Positions 46,370-57,422 of a stretch of 64,000 nt of DNA are shown in pieces (position 1 is the stretch's first letter; the number at the start of each line of letters is the position of its first letter). Source of the DNA: Deroplatys truncata. Its lineage: Eukaryota > Arthropoda > Insecta > Mantodea > Mantidae. Made by a program: the position numbers and the translations under genes. The notes under the pieces are model-generated. The model was given only the letters and a program-made list of their open reading frames with translations, had not been told where the DNA came from and did no database searches. Location: the NCBI GenBank assembly GCA_030765065.1, contig CM060988.1, positions 179,345,065 through 179,409,064 of the forward strand. The letters run 5' to 3'.

Positions 46370-47213
46370 TACATGTCTTGGACACACAATCAGGATGCAC
46401 ACCATTGAGCAATTCATCAAAAAACTAGCAGCCGACCTGTACACTAACTGCACCAAGAGCACAAACCCCCTCATACAAACACTAGGCACCTATGAAACCA
46501 CCATCAACAAACACAAACGACCACTAGTGCTATTTGACCGCAACCTGACCGATGAAATACCCATTGAAGATATCCTCGAAGACTTAAACCGGCTTATACC
46601 TCCATAGCTATGCCACATTCACACACACTATTAATACTCTTAAGTTGCAGGAAACCAATGCTGAACTGGAACTTTAAAACATCGGTCTGCCTCTGCCAAA
46701 GCGCCAACCCATAAAAAAAAAAAAAAAACGTCTGTAGGCCACCCACCATCACAGGAACACTTCAACAGCAGCTCGGCAACCAAAGGTAAAATCCCGCCAC
46801 ATCTTTCAATACGATCACTTGCATGATGTTAACACCCGCGCCATACCATTTAATATTTAAGCCGTAGCTCTTAACGCATCCCTGTCACTCCCACCCAACC
46901 TAACCCATACTAACCCCCGTGCGTCAGCCAGGGCTTGCCATGGCTGGCGCCGGTAAATCCAACCAGGCACGCTTGCATGTTCTGCATGCTCGCATGAGTA
47001 GTTTAACTTACTAACCGGGGTGCTTCCGCGGAACCCGACCATGTTTAACTCACATCTTTCTCCACGCACTAGCACGTCACTACTAACAAAGCACCCCCCC
47101 TATTTGCATGTTAGAACTAACAACACGGGGAGACGATGTAGCCTCTGAGGATGATCGTCACCGGGGGCGGCGGGTGTGGGGCCACCCCTACATTATTTAA
47201 AAAAAAAAAAAAA

Positions 47214-47244
<31 letters not shown>
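46370..47244 (+). mobile_element. 5'-truncated LINE with C-terminal ORF2 end, GC-rich 3' UTR and poly(A)
   Basis: 46395-46607 encodes MHTIEQFIKKLAADLYTNC, then STNPLIQTLGTYE, NKHKRPLVLFD and a stop, the usual 'F......NPL...G.Y...KHKRP' end of Jockey-like ORF2. Then comes an A-run (46713-46728), a GC-rich segment (46730-47195) with tagcctctgaggatgatcgt, and an A-rich tail 47199-47244. Two A-runs suggest an internal one plus the true tail. Confidence 0.75.
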
Positions 47245-47245
<1 letters not shown>

Positions 47246-47660
47246 AATATGACCTAAGGTGACAGCAACAAAAATTGCAATTTAGATGGAGCCATGTACC
47301 ATATTTAGGGCATGTTTTTGTCTCAGTGCTAAATTTGAGTGGTTTCCAAATTAGTGCAATATCTCCCAGTTTAGAACATAACAAAAACTCTAAGTTGTAG
47401 TGAAATAAAATGGCCTGCAGCATAATATAAAATACTTCACAGTGGTCATTAATTCTCATGTCACAACACAATTGCCACTAAGGACACACAAAACATCCTA
47501 TCCTGATTTTAATTCCAATTGCAGCACCTTAATCTGTGAATATAAAATTGATTTATTTGAATATTTCAACTCGGAATTAATTCATATTTATCATTTGACC
47601 TAATAGAAACTATTTAAAAAAATGGACCCCTTTACATAACCTTCCCCTTAATAACTTTCT
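47245..47660. other. Unassigned intron sequence
   Basis: Nothing recognised. Confidence 0.3.
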
Positions 47661-47664
47661 GGCT

Positions 47665-48814
47665 TGAGGCAGTATTTTAATGCCTAAATAATATTAATTG
47701 TGTTTTATTATAATTAAATTCAATAACAGCCCACCTTAAAATCAATATGTATATAATTATTATTTAAATTATATATAAGTCATTGCAAATACTTATTTTG
47801 CAATTGTAAACGTATTTATTAATGTCATGTAAATGTTTATATACTCTAATAGTGGAAAAACTGTGAGAATAATATGTTTTAGGATGTTAATAATGAATTT
47901 TTTGTGACAATAATGTATCTAGAATTTTGAAAAATACTGGTCATGAAAAGATCGCTAATAACGTAATTTCGCTTACAGTTTGGAATTAACCAATCAACTA
48001 ACAGTAAATAAAAGTTTTAGTTTGAATACTTAAATTCTATTGGACTAGAATTAGTCAATAAGAGACTGGCATTACCGAAGCTATAAGGTTTTTACCGTTG
48101 GATTCAGTCAGTCGCGGGCAAGATGTTGTAGAGTACGGATGGTAAAAATTGTGTTTTCTGCTAGAATGTATAAAGTGCTCACAGTTTTTCTTTTATAAAG
48201 TGTTGTGTTTATAAACGTGCAAGTATAAAGAGAAATAAAAAGAAGTGAAATTAAAAAGTAAATTCTGTGACGTCTCTTAATTTTTGTCTTATCACAACCT
48301 GAAAAGAACTTATGTTTCTATAGTGCGACTGAAGCAGCCGAGGCATATTTAAATAATATTACGTAAAAACAAGCATTATCTTCACTATAAAGTTTGGCGT
48401 CCCAAGCATCAAACAACATCAAAGTGTATCTTAACGTTGGGTTAAATACCTCTTTAAAGTGACGCACATACGTGGGGATTCTCACATCTCATATCCAGCA
48501 TCCAGCTAAATAACTTCTTCAAAGTTGGCAACAAATACAACAAGGCTCGATAATATTCTCAAAGTGGCATACAACTGTGGGGCAAACTCCTCCAAACAAC
48601 TACGTAACCTATAAACTACCGCAAATTGACGCCTCAACGTGGAACCATCATCATTACTCCCGCAAATTGGCGTCCTCAACGTGAAGCTAATAAATTCCAT
48701 CAACATAAACTATTGCAAATTGGCTCCCAAACGTGGAGCTGGCAAAATAATTACATAACAGCACTTTTTCAAATATATATGTAATAATATTTACGTAAGC
48801 CAATAACTATCGCA
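47665..48814 (+). mobile_element. Solo LTR (1150 bp) with target duplication GGCT and PBS-like minisatellite
   Basis: It starts TGAGGCAGTATTTTAATGCC and ends ACTATCGCA, with GGCT at 47661-47664 and 48815-48818. From 48391 on it is a degenerate array of 40-60 bp units with TTGGCGTCCCAA (48394), TTGACGCCTCAACGTGG (48626), TTGGCGTCCTCAACGTG (48667) and TTGGCTCCCAAACGTGGAGC (48720). Confidence 0.9.
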
Positions 48815-48929
48815 GGCTACTGCTTTGCATGCATTTTAATACACTGCTACATCGCAAAGAAAAGTGAAATGACAGTGAAAATTGAACCAGGTCACATTAG
48901 TGAACTGACAATGGAAAGTAGACAAAGTC

Positions 48930-49090
48930 ACAGTATATCTCTGTGAGCTCTACATTTTCATCATACAGTATTTTAATCAAAATCGTTTGAGCCATTTTTA
49001 GAAAATTAAAAACAATAATATACTTTTATACGTAAAGCATGCTCTAGGGTGGAGGAATTTACTTGAAAATCTTTCTTTGGCATATTTAAA
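48930..49090 (+). repeat. Repeat A middle fragment
   Basis: 'gtattttaatcaaaatcg', 'gagccatttttagaaaatta' and 'tacttgaaaatctttctttg' in the usual order. Confidence 0.6.
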
Positions 49091-49374
49091 CAGTGTCAGG
49101 CCCAAATATGAATCTATTAAATATGAAATACTATTTAAATAAAAATTTGTGTTATATCACTTTTTTTGCAACTTTAGACATTTACGAGATATTTCCTGCT
49201 GTTGATCAGAGTTTTCAGTACTTCAATTTACACTCTTCTGAAAACATTATGTCTGCTGTTTTATTTCTCATCAGACGATGCAAAGGGAATTCAAAATACC
49301 AAGCACAGTATACATGTAGCAAGCTTTTCTTTTAACAATGGAGTATCATACTTGCTTCCTGTAAAAAAAAAATT

Positions 49375-49631
49375 GAGTTTTATTTATGGACACTCTTTAA
49401 CTGCTGTGGTCCTTAGCCTCCCATTCTATATTGGGCATGAAAGACCAGTAATTTTGCTCAGAGGCCTCTTTATCAGGCTTGAGGTTGTTTTATATGCCGT
49501 AACTCTACGACATGGGATCACCAGCTTTACTTCCCTTGCAAAAGAAGCCATGCTAAGGATTTTTACACCCGAAAAAAAAAAAAAAATCCATCGCCCTCCA
49601 CCAGTTTTGAACCCGCAACCTAGGGAACTAC
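49375..49631 (-). mobile_element. SINE family 1 copy, 5' truncated
   Basis: It lacks the A-box head. B-box region 'ccagttttgaacccgcaacc' on plus. It has an A-run expansion (49572-49586). Confidence 0.85.
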
Positions 49632-50340
49632 TGTCCATTCCCTCTGATGTAAACAGAAGCACGTGCTTCAGCTTGTCACGAACCCAAGAATATACTCTTA
49701 CGCCAACGTAAATAGTTCCTTAATACATGTATATGAAATATTAGAGCAGGAAAGGTATAGAACTACACATTTTGTTGCGGTTATCATAAGAACTCATCGT
49801 TAAAGGTAACGGATATATACTAGCTGTTAAGAGATTACAAAATACTATTTTCGTCTGCTTTGCGCTAAGCCGAGAGCATCTTGCTTGTTAATACCAACCG
49901 TAATGCATGACTGCCACTCTCTTACATATACAAGAAATGCAGCAATGAATTCCCAGAAGTGCTATCTGAGTACCGAATAAACACTTTGCATAACACAGGA
50001 TATATGTTAAGCAAACAGTCATTCATAATACACGAACACACATATGCTCAGCTCAGGTCAAATCTTGTGATTTAGTCAGTTGGTATTTGAACTCACATGG
50101 CAGAGGAAGGTGCGTGTAGTGTGAATAAACTGTTCAAACACAGAAGCGGTAAACAGTTAAAAAGTGGCTAAAAAACAAACAATACTTCATATATTCAACT
50201 CACTATTACAAAAATACCCGACACTTGCATTATTGCATATTACGAAACTAATATCGGATTTTACAGGCGTTTCAGTGAGAAGTATAACCAAAGCGAGCAG
50301 GCAATATAAACAGACATAATATAACATAGAAGAGGATAAA
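49632..50340. other. Unassigned intron sequence
   Basis: No repeat or coding signal recognised. Confidence 0.3.
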
Positions 50341-50359
50341 ATGTGGGAACTTGTTTTAA

Positions 50360-50504
50360 GTGCGACAATGCTGTGGAATTGTGGATAAGCTTGTCATTAT
50401 TTTGGAGAGTAGTTCTGATTCTGATATGGCTGCTGAGCCATCTTCGGAGGATTCGGATTTGGGTATTGCACTTTTGCCCGAGGATTGTGATCAACGTAAA
50501 TAAA
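50360..50504 (+). other. Short acidic open segment ending at a possible splice donor
   Basis: One plus frame reads QCCGIVDKLVIILESSSDSD then MAAEPSSEDSDLGIALLPED and CDQRK before TAA. gatcaac|gtaaat could be a donor. The acidic, serine-rich start is like the N-terminus of several DNA transposases, but no further domain follows. Function unknown. Confidence 0.25.
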
Positions 50505-50726
50505 ATGTTCATTGCCACATACTTATAAAATCGATTGTTACCTCAGGTTGCATTTTGAACTATGATTCTCATGCAGGGCGCCTTTTTATAGATTAAATGG
50601 TGTTCAACAAGCACGTGGGAGGGGAACAAGCAGCCATTAAGGGCGGGGATTGCGAACTACTTTCGCGCGGATAATACAAAGAGTTTGTTTTCAGTGAAAG
50701 GCACTCTGGTTTGGAATGGACAGTAC

Positions 50727-50762
50727 AGGCTAGCGTGGTAACTACTACACCACGGAGAACAA
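50727..50762 (-). mobile_element. SINE family 1 head fragment
   Basis: 'ggctagcgtggtaactactacaccacgg' is the tRNA-like head in minus orientation, without a body. Confidence 0.6.
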
Positions 50763-51054
50763 CTTTTATTTCTGTATGCTTCTACACAGCTACAACAAAA
50801 TGGTTACAAAAAATATTTACCATAATTAACGTAGCGGCACCCCACCACAAAGATAGACAAGTTTCACCACAGATTCAACGCATGCCACATAAGCATTAAT
50901 ATACTGTTAATAGCAAATGATAGGTAAATAGTTCACACACACTCCATAGCAGCGCTGATGTACATTAAGTCAAGCTCAATAAACTAGATAGCACCACAGG
51001 TAAATAGTGCAGGAGTTACGACTTAATGGCTACGGTTCTGTGATGAATAGACCG

Positions 51055-51435
51055 AGAGGCATGGCAGGCAATTAGTCTTAACTGATCCTCATTACCTATC
51101 AAAGTGGCATCCTTTAAACCGGAAGGATAGTTGACTCATTCATCAGTGGAGTAAATCTTATGCCCTCTCTGGCCATCTCCCATCTCTTCTTATCCACGGG
51201 GACCTCGTACAGATCACTGGACCGACTTAATCCAGGGCAGTGTTTGAGCTCAGTGGTCTTACCACCAGTGTGCCTCACCCTGCCAAGAGGAGCCTTGTCC
51301 GCCCTATCGGGACCTTCACATTCAGCCAGCTGAGATGACGAACCCAGCTTGATTGCCTAGAGCCACCTTACCTGAGGAAGCGCCCAGGACCAAGCATGTG
51401 GTGCCTTCTCCAGTCGGCCGAACAAACATCCTCAG
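51055..51435 (-). other. GC-rich island with an open minus frame, unidentified
   Basis: Around 51130-51330 one minus frame stays open: CEGPDRADKAPLGRVRH, TTELKHCPGLSRSSDLYEVP, KKRWEMAREGIRFTPLMNES. The composition differs sharply from the AT-rich surroundings. I recognise no domain. It could be a retroelement UTR or a short gene fragment. Confidence 0.3.
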
Positions 51436-51709
51436 ACGATGAACCTCTTGTAGTGACAGTACGCAACAATGATCACATCACAGTCCATAACAATTAAAAA
51501 TAAAAAAAAGCTTGTTTTTACACTAATTTGCAGAACTGATATAATATTAATGTAAATTAGGGAGTAGAGAACTTGTAACAAAGTTAAACTATGAAGGACA
51601 TAGTGAAGTTGGTTTGAACCACAATTCTAATACTGAACATGTCAACATCTGCATCAACACTAGTGAGTTCTTAATTCTAACTGTCCAAACTTTTATAACA
51701 CTTACAAAC

Positions 51710-51880
51710 CTCTTTATCTCTAAGATTCAGGTCACCAGCAGAAATGACAGTGTACTCTTCAGGGAAATGTTGCGCTGTTTCAAAAACCTTCTTAAGCTGT
51801 TTCAAGCGTTCAGCAACATGATCTGCCGTACTTTCAAGATGTGTGTTGACCAACTGCAGTTTCAAAGGTCCTATGTGTGC
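51710..51880 (-). CDS. Tdp2: Tdp2 internal exon carrying the HLES and GDLNLRD motifs
   Basis: A 171 nt, 57-codon exon in phase 0 at both ends. It begins AHIGPLKLQLVNTHLEST and ends AGDLNLRDKE. THLES and GDLNLRD are hallmark EEP motifs of Tdp2, and the aspartate of GDLNLRD is an expected active-site residue. The acceptor is attttacag at 51881. For the donor, two sites compete: GAG|GTTTGT at 51709 and a better-looking GTAAGT four bases on. I chose the first because only it keeps frame with the next exon, and it gives the family's four-residue spacing between RDKE and GG. It is isolated between introns of 5.5 and 18.5 kb. No stop or frameshift is present. Confidence 0.9.
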
Positions 51881-51989
51881 CTGTAAAATTATATCCAATG
51901 TTAAAACTTAATGCTGACATTGGAAATTCAGTTTTCTGTTTTAATTATTTTCTCTGCAATCTACCTATTATAGATCAGATTTTTAAAAA

Positions 51990-52205
51990 GTGGGTCGTTA
52001 TATGATGGCTTTGAAATTCCAAGCTCTTTGTATGTACACAAGAAAAACGCAGAGAAACTCCATCTTTCCTTGTTTTCCCCTCAATTTTCCTCAAATATTT
52101 CATTTCTGAGGGAGTTACTCTACTTTTATGTTTATCTAACATTACCCATGTTTCTGCTCCATACAATAAGGTGAGTAAATATACTGCTTCAGCGCAAATT
52201 TCCAT
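51990..52205 (-). pseudogene. RTE-type LINE RT fragment
   Basis: The minus frame gives LLTLLYGAETWVMLDKHKSR and EMKYLRKIEGKTRKD, the 'LLYGSE.W....K...I...EMK.LR...G.TR.D' stretch of RTE-like reverse transcriptases. 3' and 5' truncated. Confidence 0.75.
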
Positions 52206-54269
52206 ATTACGACCTTTGGTTAACAGCTAACCAAAGTTATTTTTAGCGATGAACTAACCACCCCTGGAGGTAACCATACAAAAATGGCATATCTTTGGAT
52301 TCGATTGATAGTTGATAGCAATTCCAAGGCAAAATATTAGAGCAATATTTATATAACAGGAGGAAAGCCAAAATAATTAGATTTCCAAGAGTAATTTGCA
52401 GGTTTAGGACGAGGATGAACTTTGTAAACATTATTAGATTGTCAACAGTTGCACTGGTTCCATTAAGTTTTATTACAAATCTGTTGCATAATACATCCAG
52501 CATTATCTTTAGACATAGTTTGCATATTGTTTCATTTTATTTTTCTTTTTTCTTAATGTGAATGGCAGTAATGTTTGCTTAAATATGTGACTGACATTAA
52601 CCCAATATTTGTGCATCTAACCTATTTTGCAAACAACCTTTACAAAATAACAGCGAAACTTAACCTTATATTCCAAAATGTCCTTTTATTCCTAAGCTGT
52701 AGGAAGCCAAAGGCAAGTTAATATTCTAAAATCACGCAACATATTTTTACACACTAATCTGCATAGATAACACAGGCTTTCCATTTTTTGTTTGTTTGTT
52801 TGTTTGTTTGTGGGGGTTTTCTAAGCATAAGCATTTATTAATAGCTTGATCCACACTATAGAGAGCGTGTTAACAACAAAACTTATATAATTTAACATTC
52901 TGAAATGTTTCAATTCAGCAAAAGCCCTACATTATTCCTTTTGTAGCGAAGCCGAGGTGAATGTTCAGAGATTATTTATATAAAGCGAATAAGATCTCGA
53001 AAAAATATTTCCAAGAGATGGATGAAGAAATGATTCAGGTTAATAAAAATTGCACTATGGCTCTATTTTCTGTCACACTTATGCTCTTTAATAATTTATA
53101 GCAGCATCATGTCCTCTTCCTGACTTTATGGCCTCTCATCAACACACTTGTCGAAACTGTTTCTTAAATGTAACCGTCACAAATTTCAATGTAGCAGAAT
53201 GGCTAATACCTCCGTCCATCAAGCACCTGGCAAAAATAAAATAAGTACGATACTTGAAATGTAAACCATTTCATTCCTGCCCTAATCAGTTTCAAATGTT
53301 TTAAAAGCAACACTAACACAATACATGTTAGCATATGTTAGAATCAAGAATGACTACAACATCTCTGCTACCAACAGTTAGCAGTTATGTGATGGTTAAA
53401 AATAAGGAATTTACCTTAAGATATTTTTTATTGAGACATGTCTGTCATTCCTTGAAATATCATTTGAAAGTGTTTGCAATCCACTTATATTATGTTATTA
53501 ATGTGGATATTATGTTTCCTTGTTTATTTATGAATATATTTTGTTAATATACATATGCCCCGAATTAAAAGTATAAATATTAAAATAAAGACAATTTACA
53601 ACTGACATGGCCAACTTGAATTAGCACTAAAAATAAAGAAAACTTGTATCAATAAGCCATGGAAAAGTAAACAACAAGGATACTTCTTGTTGTATCACCA
53701 TGAGGATGAAGGAACTTATTAGTAAAATTGTGAAGGAGAAGTTAGTATCACACCAGCAGTCATAGTGAACACATCATACTGGAAAAATTCTAGTCAAATG
53801 TATAAATAAGTTAGCGAGTGGCACGGAAGAGTTATTATATATGTTTAGAACTGTACTGAATATGATAATACCAATCAAAATTATTAAATAAAAAAGCCAA
53901 TATTAAAACAAAGAATCAAATTATTTGTAGAGAAGCCTTTCCTATTAACACGTCCTGCAGATAAATAAGTAAAAAAGATCTCTCAGCTCAAAATTTAAAA
54001 CAACCAACCATTACATAATAACTGCTGCCACATTTGGCTTCCAAACATGGGGCTAACTGCATAATTGCCGCAATTAGATGCAAAATCTATTTTTCCATTA
54101 ACCTAAATCATACTTAAAGAGCGTAATCCCACATAACCTAATACTCCAAAATACTCTAACCTATTTTCAAACTACGCTACACGTCTAGCTATCCTATTTT
54201 ACGCTATCTTCAAGAGCTATATTAACGGCAAATCATACTTTTTTACATATATTAAATACACTTAACCTT
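52206..54269. other. Intron sequence with a possible old LTR relic
   Basis: 52900-52980 ('gcgaagccgaggtgaatg') and 54020-54060 ('tttggcttccaaacatgggg') resemble parts of the LTR family at 11706. A (GTTT)n tract lies at 52788-52812. The remainder is unassigned. Confidence 0.35.
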
Positions 54270-55010
54270 ATTAATACAACAATAACTATTGGTGACAAAC
54301 CTTCACTTATCTTGTACAATAATTCAATATCAGGACATGTTTCGAAATCTCTTGATTTCATCATCAGCTTCATTTTTTCTCTCGTTTATTTATGTTCTTG
54401 CAGTTACTACCACTAGGTGATGGATTTTTAGCTACGGTAATGCCATCTATTGGAAGTAAAATAATTTTTTTAACAGAAGCAATTTGCGGAATATCAAAAT
54501 TCATTACACGATCTTTATTCTTTAAAATAAATATTTTCTCTCACACTATTAAATCTATGGGTTCATTTAAATGTTTTAATAATTTAACTTTGGGATTTAT
54601 TTCATGATTAAATGACCAAAAATGCTCTGCTACAGCTGATTAATCAGTTTGTTTGTATTTAATATTTCTAACAAAAATAGGAATCACTTTAAGTTTTAAA
54701 CAAAGATTTAAGAAACAGATATCCGCAGATGTCTTCTTTTTTCTTGTAATTATAAATATAATTTAATTTCAAGTTTTTTATTAGTGAAATTAAACATTTA
54801 ATTATTATATCTGAAACCGTCCTTTGCAAGCCATAACCCAAAATGAGACATAACTAAAAGTAACGCTTCAAAACCAATTCTTTTTTTTTTTCTAAAACAA
54901 AAGAAAAAACAAAGCTGATAATGAAATCAAGAGATTTTGAAACATGTCCTGCTACTGAATTATTGTACAAGATAACTGGAGATTTGTCAGCAATAATTAT
55001 TGTTATATTA
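54270..55010 (-). mobile_element. ~740 bp element with ~100 bp inverted repeats, possibly Penelope-like
   Basis: The left arm ('caataattcaatatcaggac', 'gaaatctcttgatttcatc') at about 54290-54375 is inverted at about 54910-54995. Minus-strand reading of the interior gives ADICFLNLCLKLKVIPIF, then SAVAEHFWSFNHEINP, KLLKHLNEPIDLIV and EKIFILKNKDRVMNFD, which resembles the GIY-YIG endonuclease C-terminus of Penelope-like elements. The inverted-repeat arrangement would fit such elements too. The match is by eye only. Confidence 0.45.
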
Positions 55011-55489
55011 ATTTGCATTTACTTCACAGTCAATAGCTTCATTTTTAAATTTTATTTACACTTAACCTATTCCAATGAGAAGTAAACCAATGGCATAACC
55101 CTCAAAAATGTGCCACTACCAGACCTATACAAATTGTAACATTAACAAGTATGCTTTATTGCATTCCTGAATGCACCCAGCCATCAGTAACGATCCATAT
55201 TAATCAGTAAATTCCTCAAACTAATTTAATATAAACTTTAGATTTTATTATACATAGAAATCAGATAGCGAGCTCAAGAAAATTACAGCAGAAAGTTTAC
55301 TTTAAAAATCTAATGTTACAAGGTGGCGTGAAATTGTACACCAAAATGTTGCCAATCATACCAAATTGTTAACAAACTCCAGCTTACTCACCGTATAGTT
55401 ACTTTGCATTCCTAATACAGGGCACTCCGTTTAACCAAAAGGTAGCAGTAGCCTCAAGTTAGAAAAGCTCAGTTTCTAACCAGAGATAG

Positions 55490-56290
55490 TAATAAAAGCA
55501 AATTGCTGTACCAAATAACCCGCACATCAAAGTACATGAGCTTGCTAACATTTCCAAGATCTCGTCAGATTATGTGTTGAAAATTTTTGCATGAGAATTT
55601 GCTCATGACAAAGCTTACAGCACAATGAGTGCTACATTTGTTAACTGCTGATCAGAAGTGCATCAAAATAAACATCCCACAGGAGTGTTTGGACATGTTC
55701 AGTAACAACTTAACGAACATTTTTGTAATGTTACATCAATGCTGACAAAACATGGATTCACCAACATGTGCCAGAGATAAAGTAATAGTGTAAACAATAA
55801 GTGTAAGAGGGTGAAAGCGCTCCAAAGAAGGCCAAGCATGTTCCTTCAGCAGGAAATGAAATGGCCACTGTTTGCTGGGATACCATGAATGTGGTGTTGG
55901 CACACTACCTAGTAAAGCACAAAACCATCAATAGTTTTGCTAGAGCAGTTGAAGGATGCTATGAAGGTAAATATTCACTTTTGTTGAAGAACAAAGTTCA
56001 ATTCCACCAAAACAATACACTAGTGTAAATTTCAGTTGCGACTGCATGACTTTCACTTTGAACTGCTGCCATATGCTCCCATCAACTTTCTCCTTTTCAA
56101 ATGGCTTGCTGGACCGACAGTTACCTCAGATAGGGAGATCATATGGCACACAAAACTATTATTTTGCAGAAATGAACAAATTTTCTACTGAAGGTACAAA
56201 GATGTTGGCCCAAGTGATTATGCTGAAAAAAAAAAGGTCAAGTTCTTCATCAGACCGATAAATTTCCAAACAACCCTATATGTGTTTCTT
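55490..56290 (+). pseudogene. Mariner transposase, heavily decayed
   Basis: Plus-frame remnants in order: HIKVHELANISKISSDYVL, NEMATVCWDTMNVVLAHYLV, KTINSFARAVEG, VQFHQNNTLV (second catalytic Asp of 'HQDN' now Asn), FELLPYAPINFLLF (third motif, Asp lost), SDREII, and YAEKKKVKFFIRPINF. Many stops and shifts. The first Asp region is deleted. Confidence 0.7.
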
Positions 56291-56321
56291 TTCTTAACAT
56301 CATTCTAACATCAACAAGATA

Positions 56322-57330
56322 CCTCATTTATGCGAATCTAATGAGCACCTTTTTTTACCAAATATAGTACTCAAAATCATGTGCGCATTAGATTTGAGTG
56401 CAAATCCGTTCCATAAACACCAGTAACTTCATTCAAATTTTTTGTTTATTACATCACAATGGATTGCTGGAGTTAACATGCATCCAGAAACTCGTGACAA
56501 GCTAGCCACTCATTTATCATTGACCCATTATTATTAAGCGGTTTTAGTTACAATATGGAGGACAAACGCAAAAAGAGAAGAACATCTTATGATCCTTTAT
56601 GCTGAAAAAAATGGTAATAGAAAGGCAGGAAGGATGTTTAATGTATCAGAGAGCAATATTTGCTTGTGGCGAAAACAGAAATTGTCATTATTTGCTACTA
56701 AAGCTAGTAGGAAGAAATTGATGGGTCCTTGCAAGGGAGGACATCCTGAAGTTGAAGAAAAAGTGTTGGAATTAGTGCATAAAAGGAGGAAGAATGGGCA
56801 ACCTGTGACTAGTGACGCTATACGAAAGAAAGCTTAAAGAGAAGGCTTTATCTCTAAGATGCCGTACAACAATGTGCCAGAAGCTTCCTGAGATTTTGAG
56901 CACAAACTACAAACGTTTCAGCGGTATGTTATTTTACTTCAGAAGAAAAAACATTTTTCAATGGGGCAAATAGGCAGTGCTGATGAGATGTCAATTTGGT
57001 TTGATATGCCATGGAACTACACCATTACTGAGAAGGGGACAAAGGAAGTTATCATCAAAACAACAGGGTGTGAAAAACAGCGCATAACACTAATTTTGTT
57101 CTTTAACAATGTCACCTAACAATAGGGGACTTTCAATTCTATAATCTGATGGTTTATATATACGATAAATCCAATGTTGTATTAAATAAATTTAAATAAA
57201 ATACCTATCACCTATTTTCTATCATTGATGCACTTTACATTTGATACAAACCCTTTTTTTTCATAATTTTAAGTTTCAAATATGGGGTGCGCATTAGATT
57301 TGCTGGCACATTAGATTCGCGCAAATACAG
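56322..57330 (+). mobile_element. Tigger/pogo element, internally deleted, with TA duplication
   Basis: TA lies at 56320-56321 and 57331-57332. Ends are CCTCATTTATGCGAATCTAA and, inverted, CTGTATTTGCGCGAATCTAA. A second, inner inverted motif (GCGCATTAGATTTG, 56384-56397 and inverted near 57288-57301) sits inside each end. Confidence 0.85.
56555..57119 (+). pseudogene. Tigger transposase N-terminal half
   Basis: It starts at ATG 56555 (MEDKRKKRRTSYDP), then, after a small deletion, 56589-56837 gives AEKNGNRKAGRMFNVSESNI and LWRKQK (psq-type HTH) and GGHPEVEEKVLELV (CENP-B-type HTH). After two stops the same frame gives TFQRYVILLQKKKHFSMGQI, GSADEMSIWFDMPWNYTI (first catalytic Asp) and TTGCEKQRITLIL. 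It stops at 57117-57119, so the second and third Asp motifs are absent. Confidence 0.85.
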
Positions 57331-57422
57331 TATATCCCAAGCTATTCTCAACAGTGTAACAGCCACCAGCAAAAGTGAGAAATTTCAAAACTTTCATTAA
57401 ACTATATCTACTGAATACTGAC

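Larger units (their letters stand above)
33200..51709 (-). other. Tdp2 18.5 kb intron packed with nested mobile elements
   Basis: The interval lies between two phase-compatible Tdp2 exons. It holds repeat A copies (33318-34165, 34171-35074, 35075-35662), a tRNA-derived SINE, a deleted mariner (35813-36696), two LINEs in plus orientation, LTRs (40951-42612, 47665-48814), Tc1/mariner elements and SINEs. No additional conserved exon was recognised in it. Confidence 0.8.
51881..57422 (-). other. Tdp2 5.5 kb intron
   Basis: It separates exons 57423-57633 and 51710-51880, both phase 0 at the junction. It contains an RTE LINE piece (51990-52205), an inverted-repeat element (54270-55010), a decayed mariner (55490-56290) and a deleted Tigger (56322-57330). 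Confidence 0.8.

Noticed and set aside
51701..51709. GTAAGT donor four bases inside the intron of the Tdp2 exon
   Set aside because: It would shift the frame into the next exon; the weaker GTTTGT donor keeps frame and family spacing.
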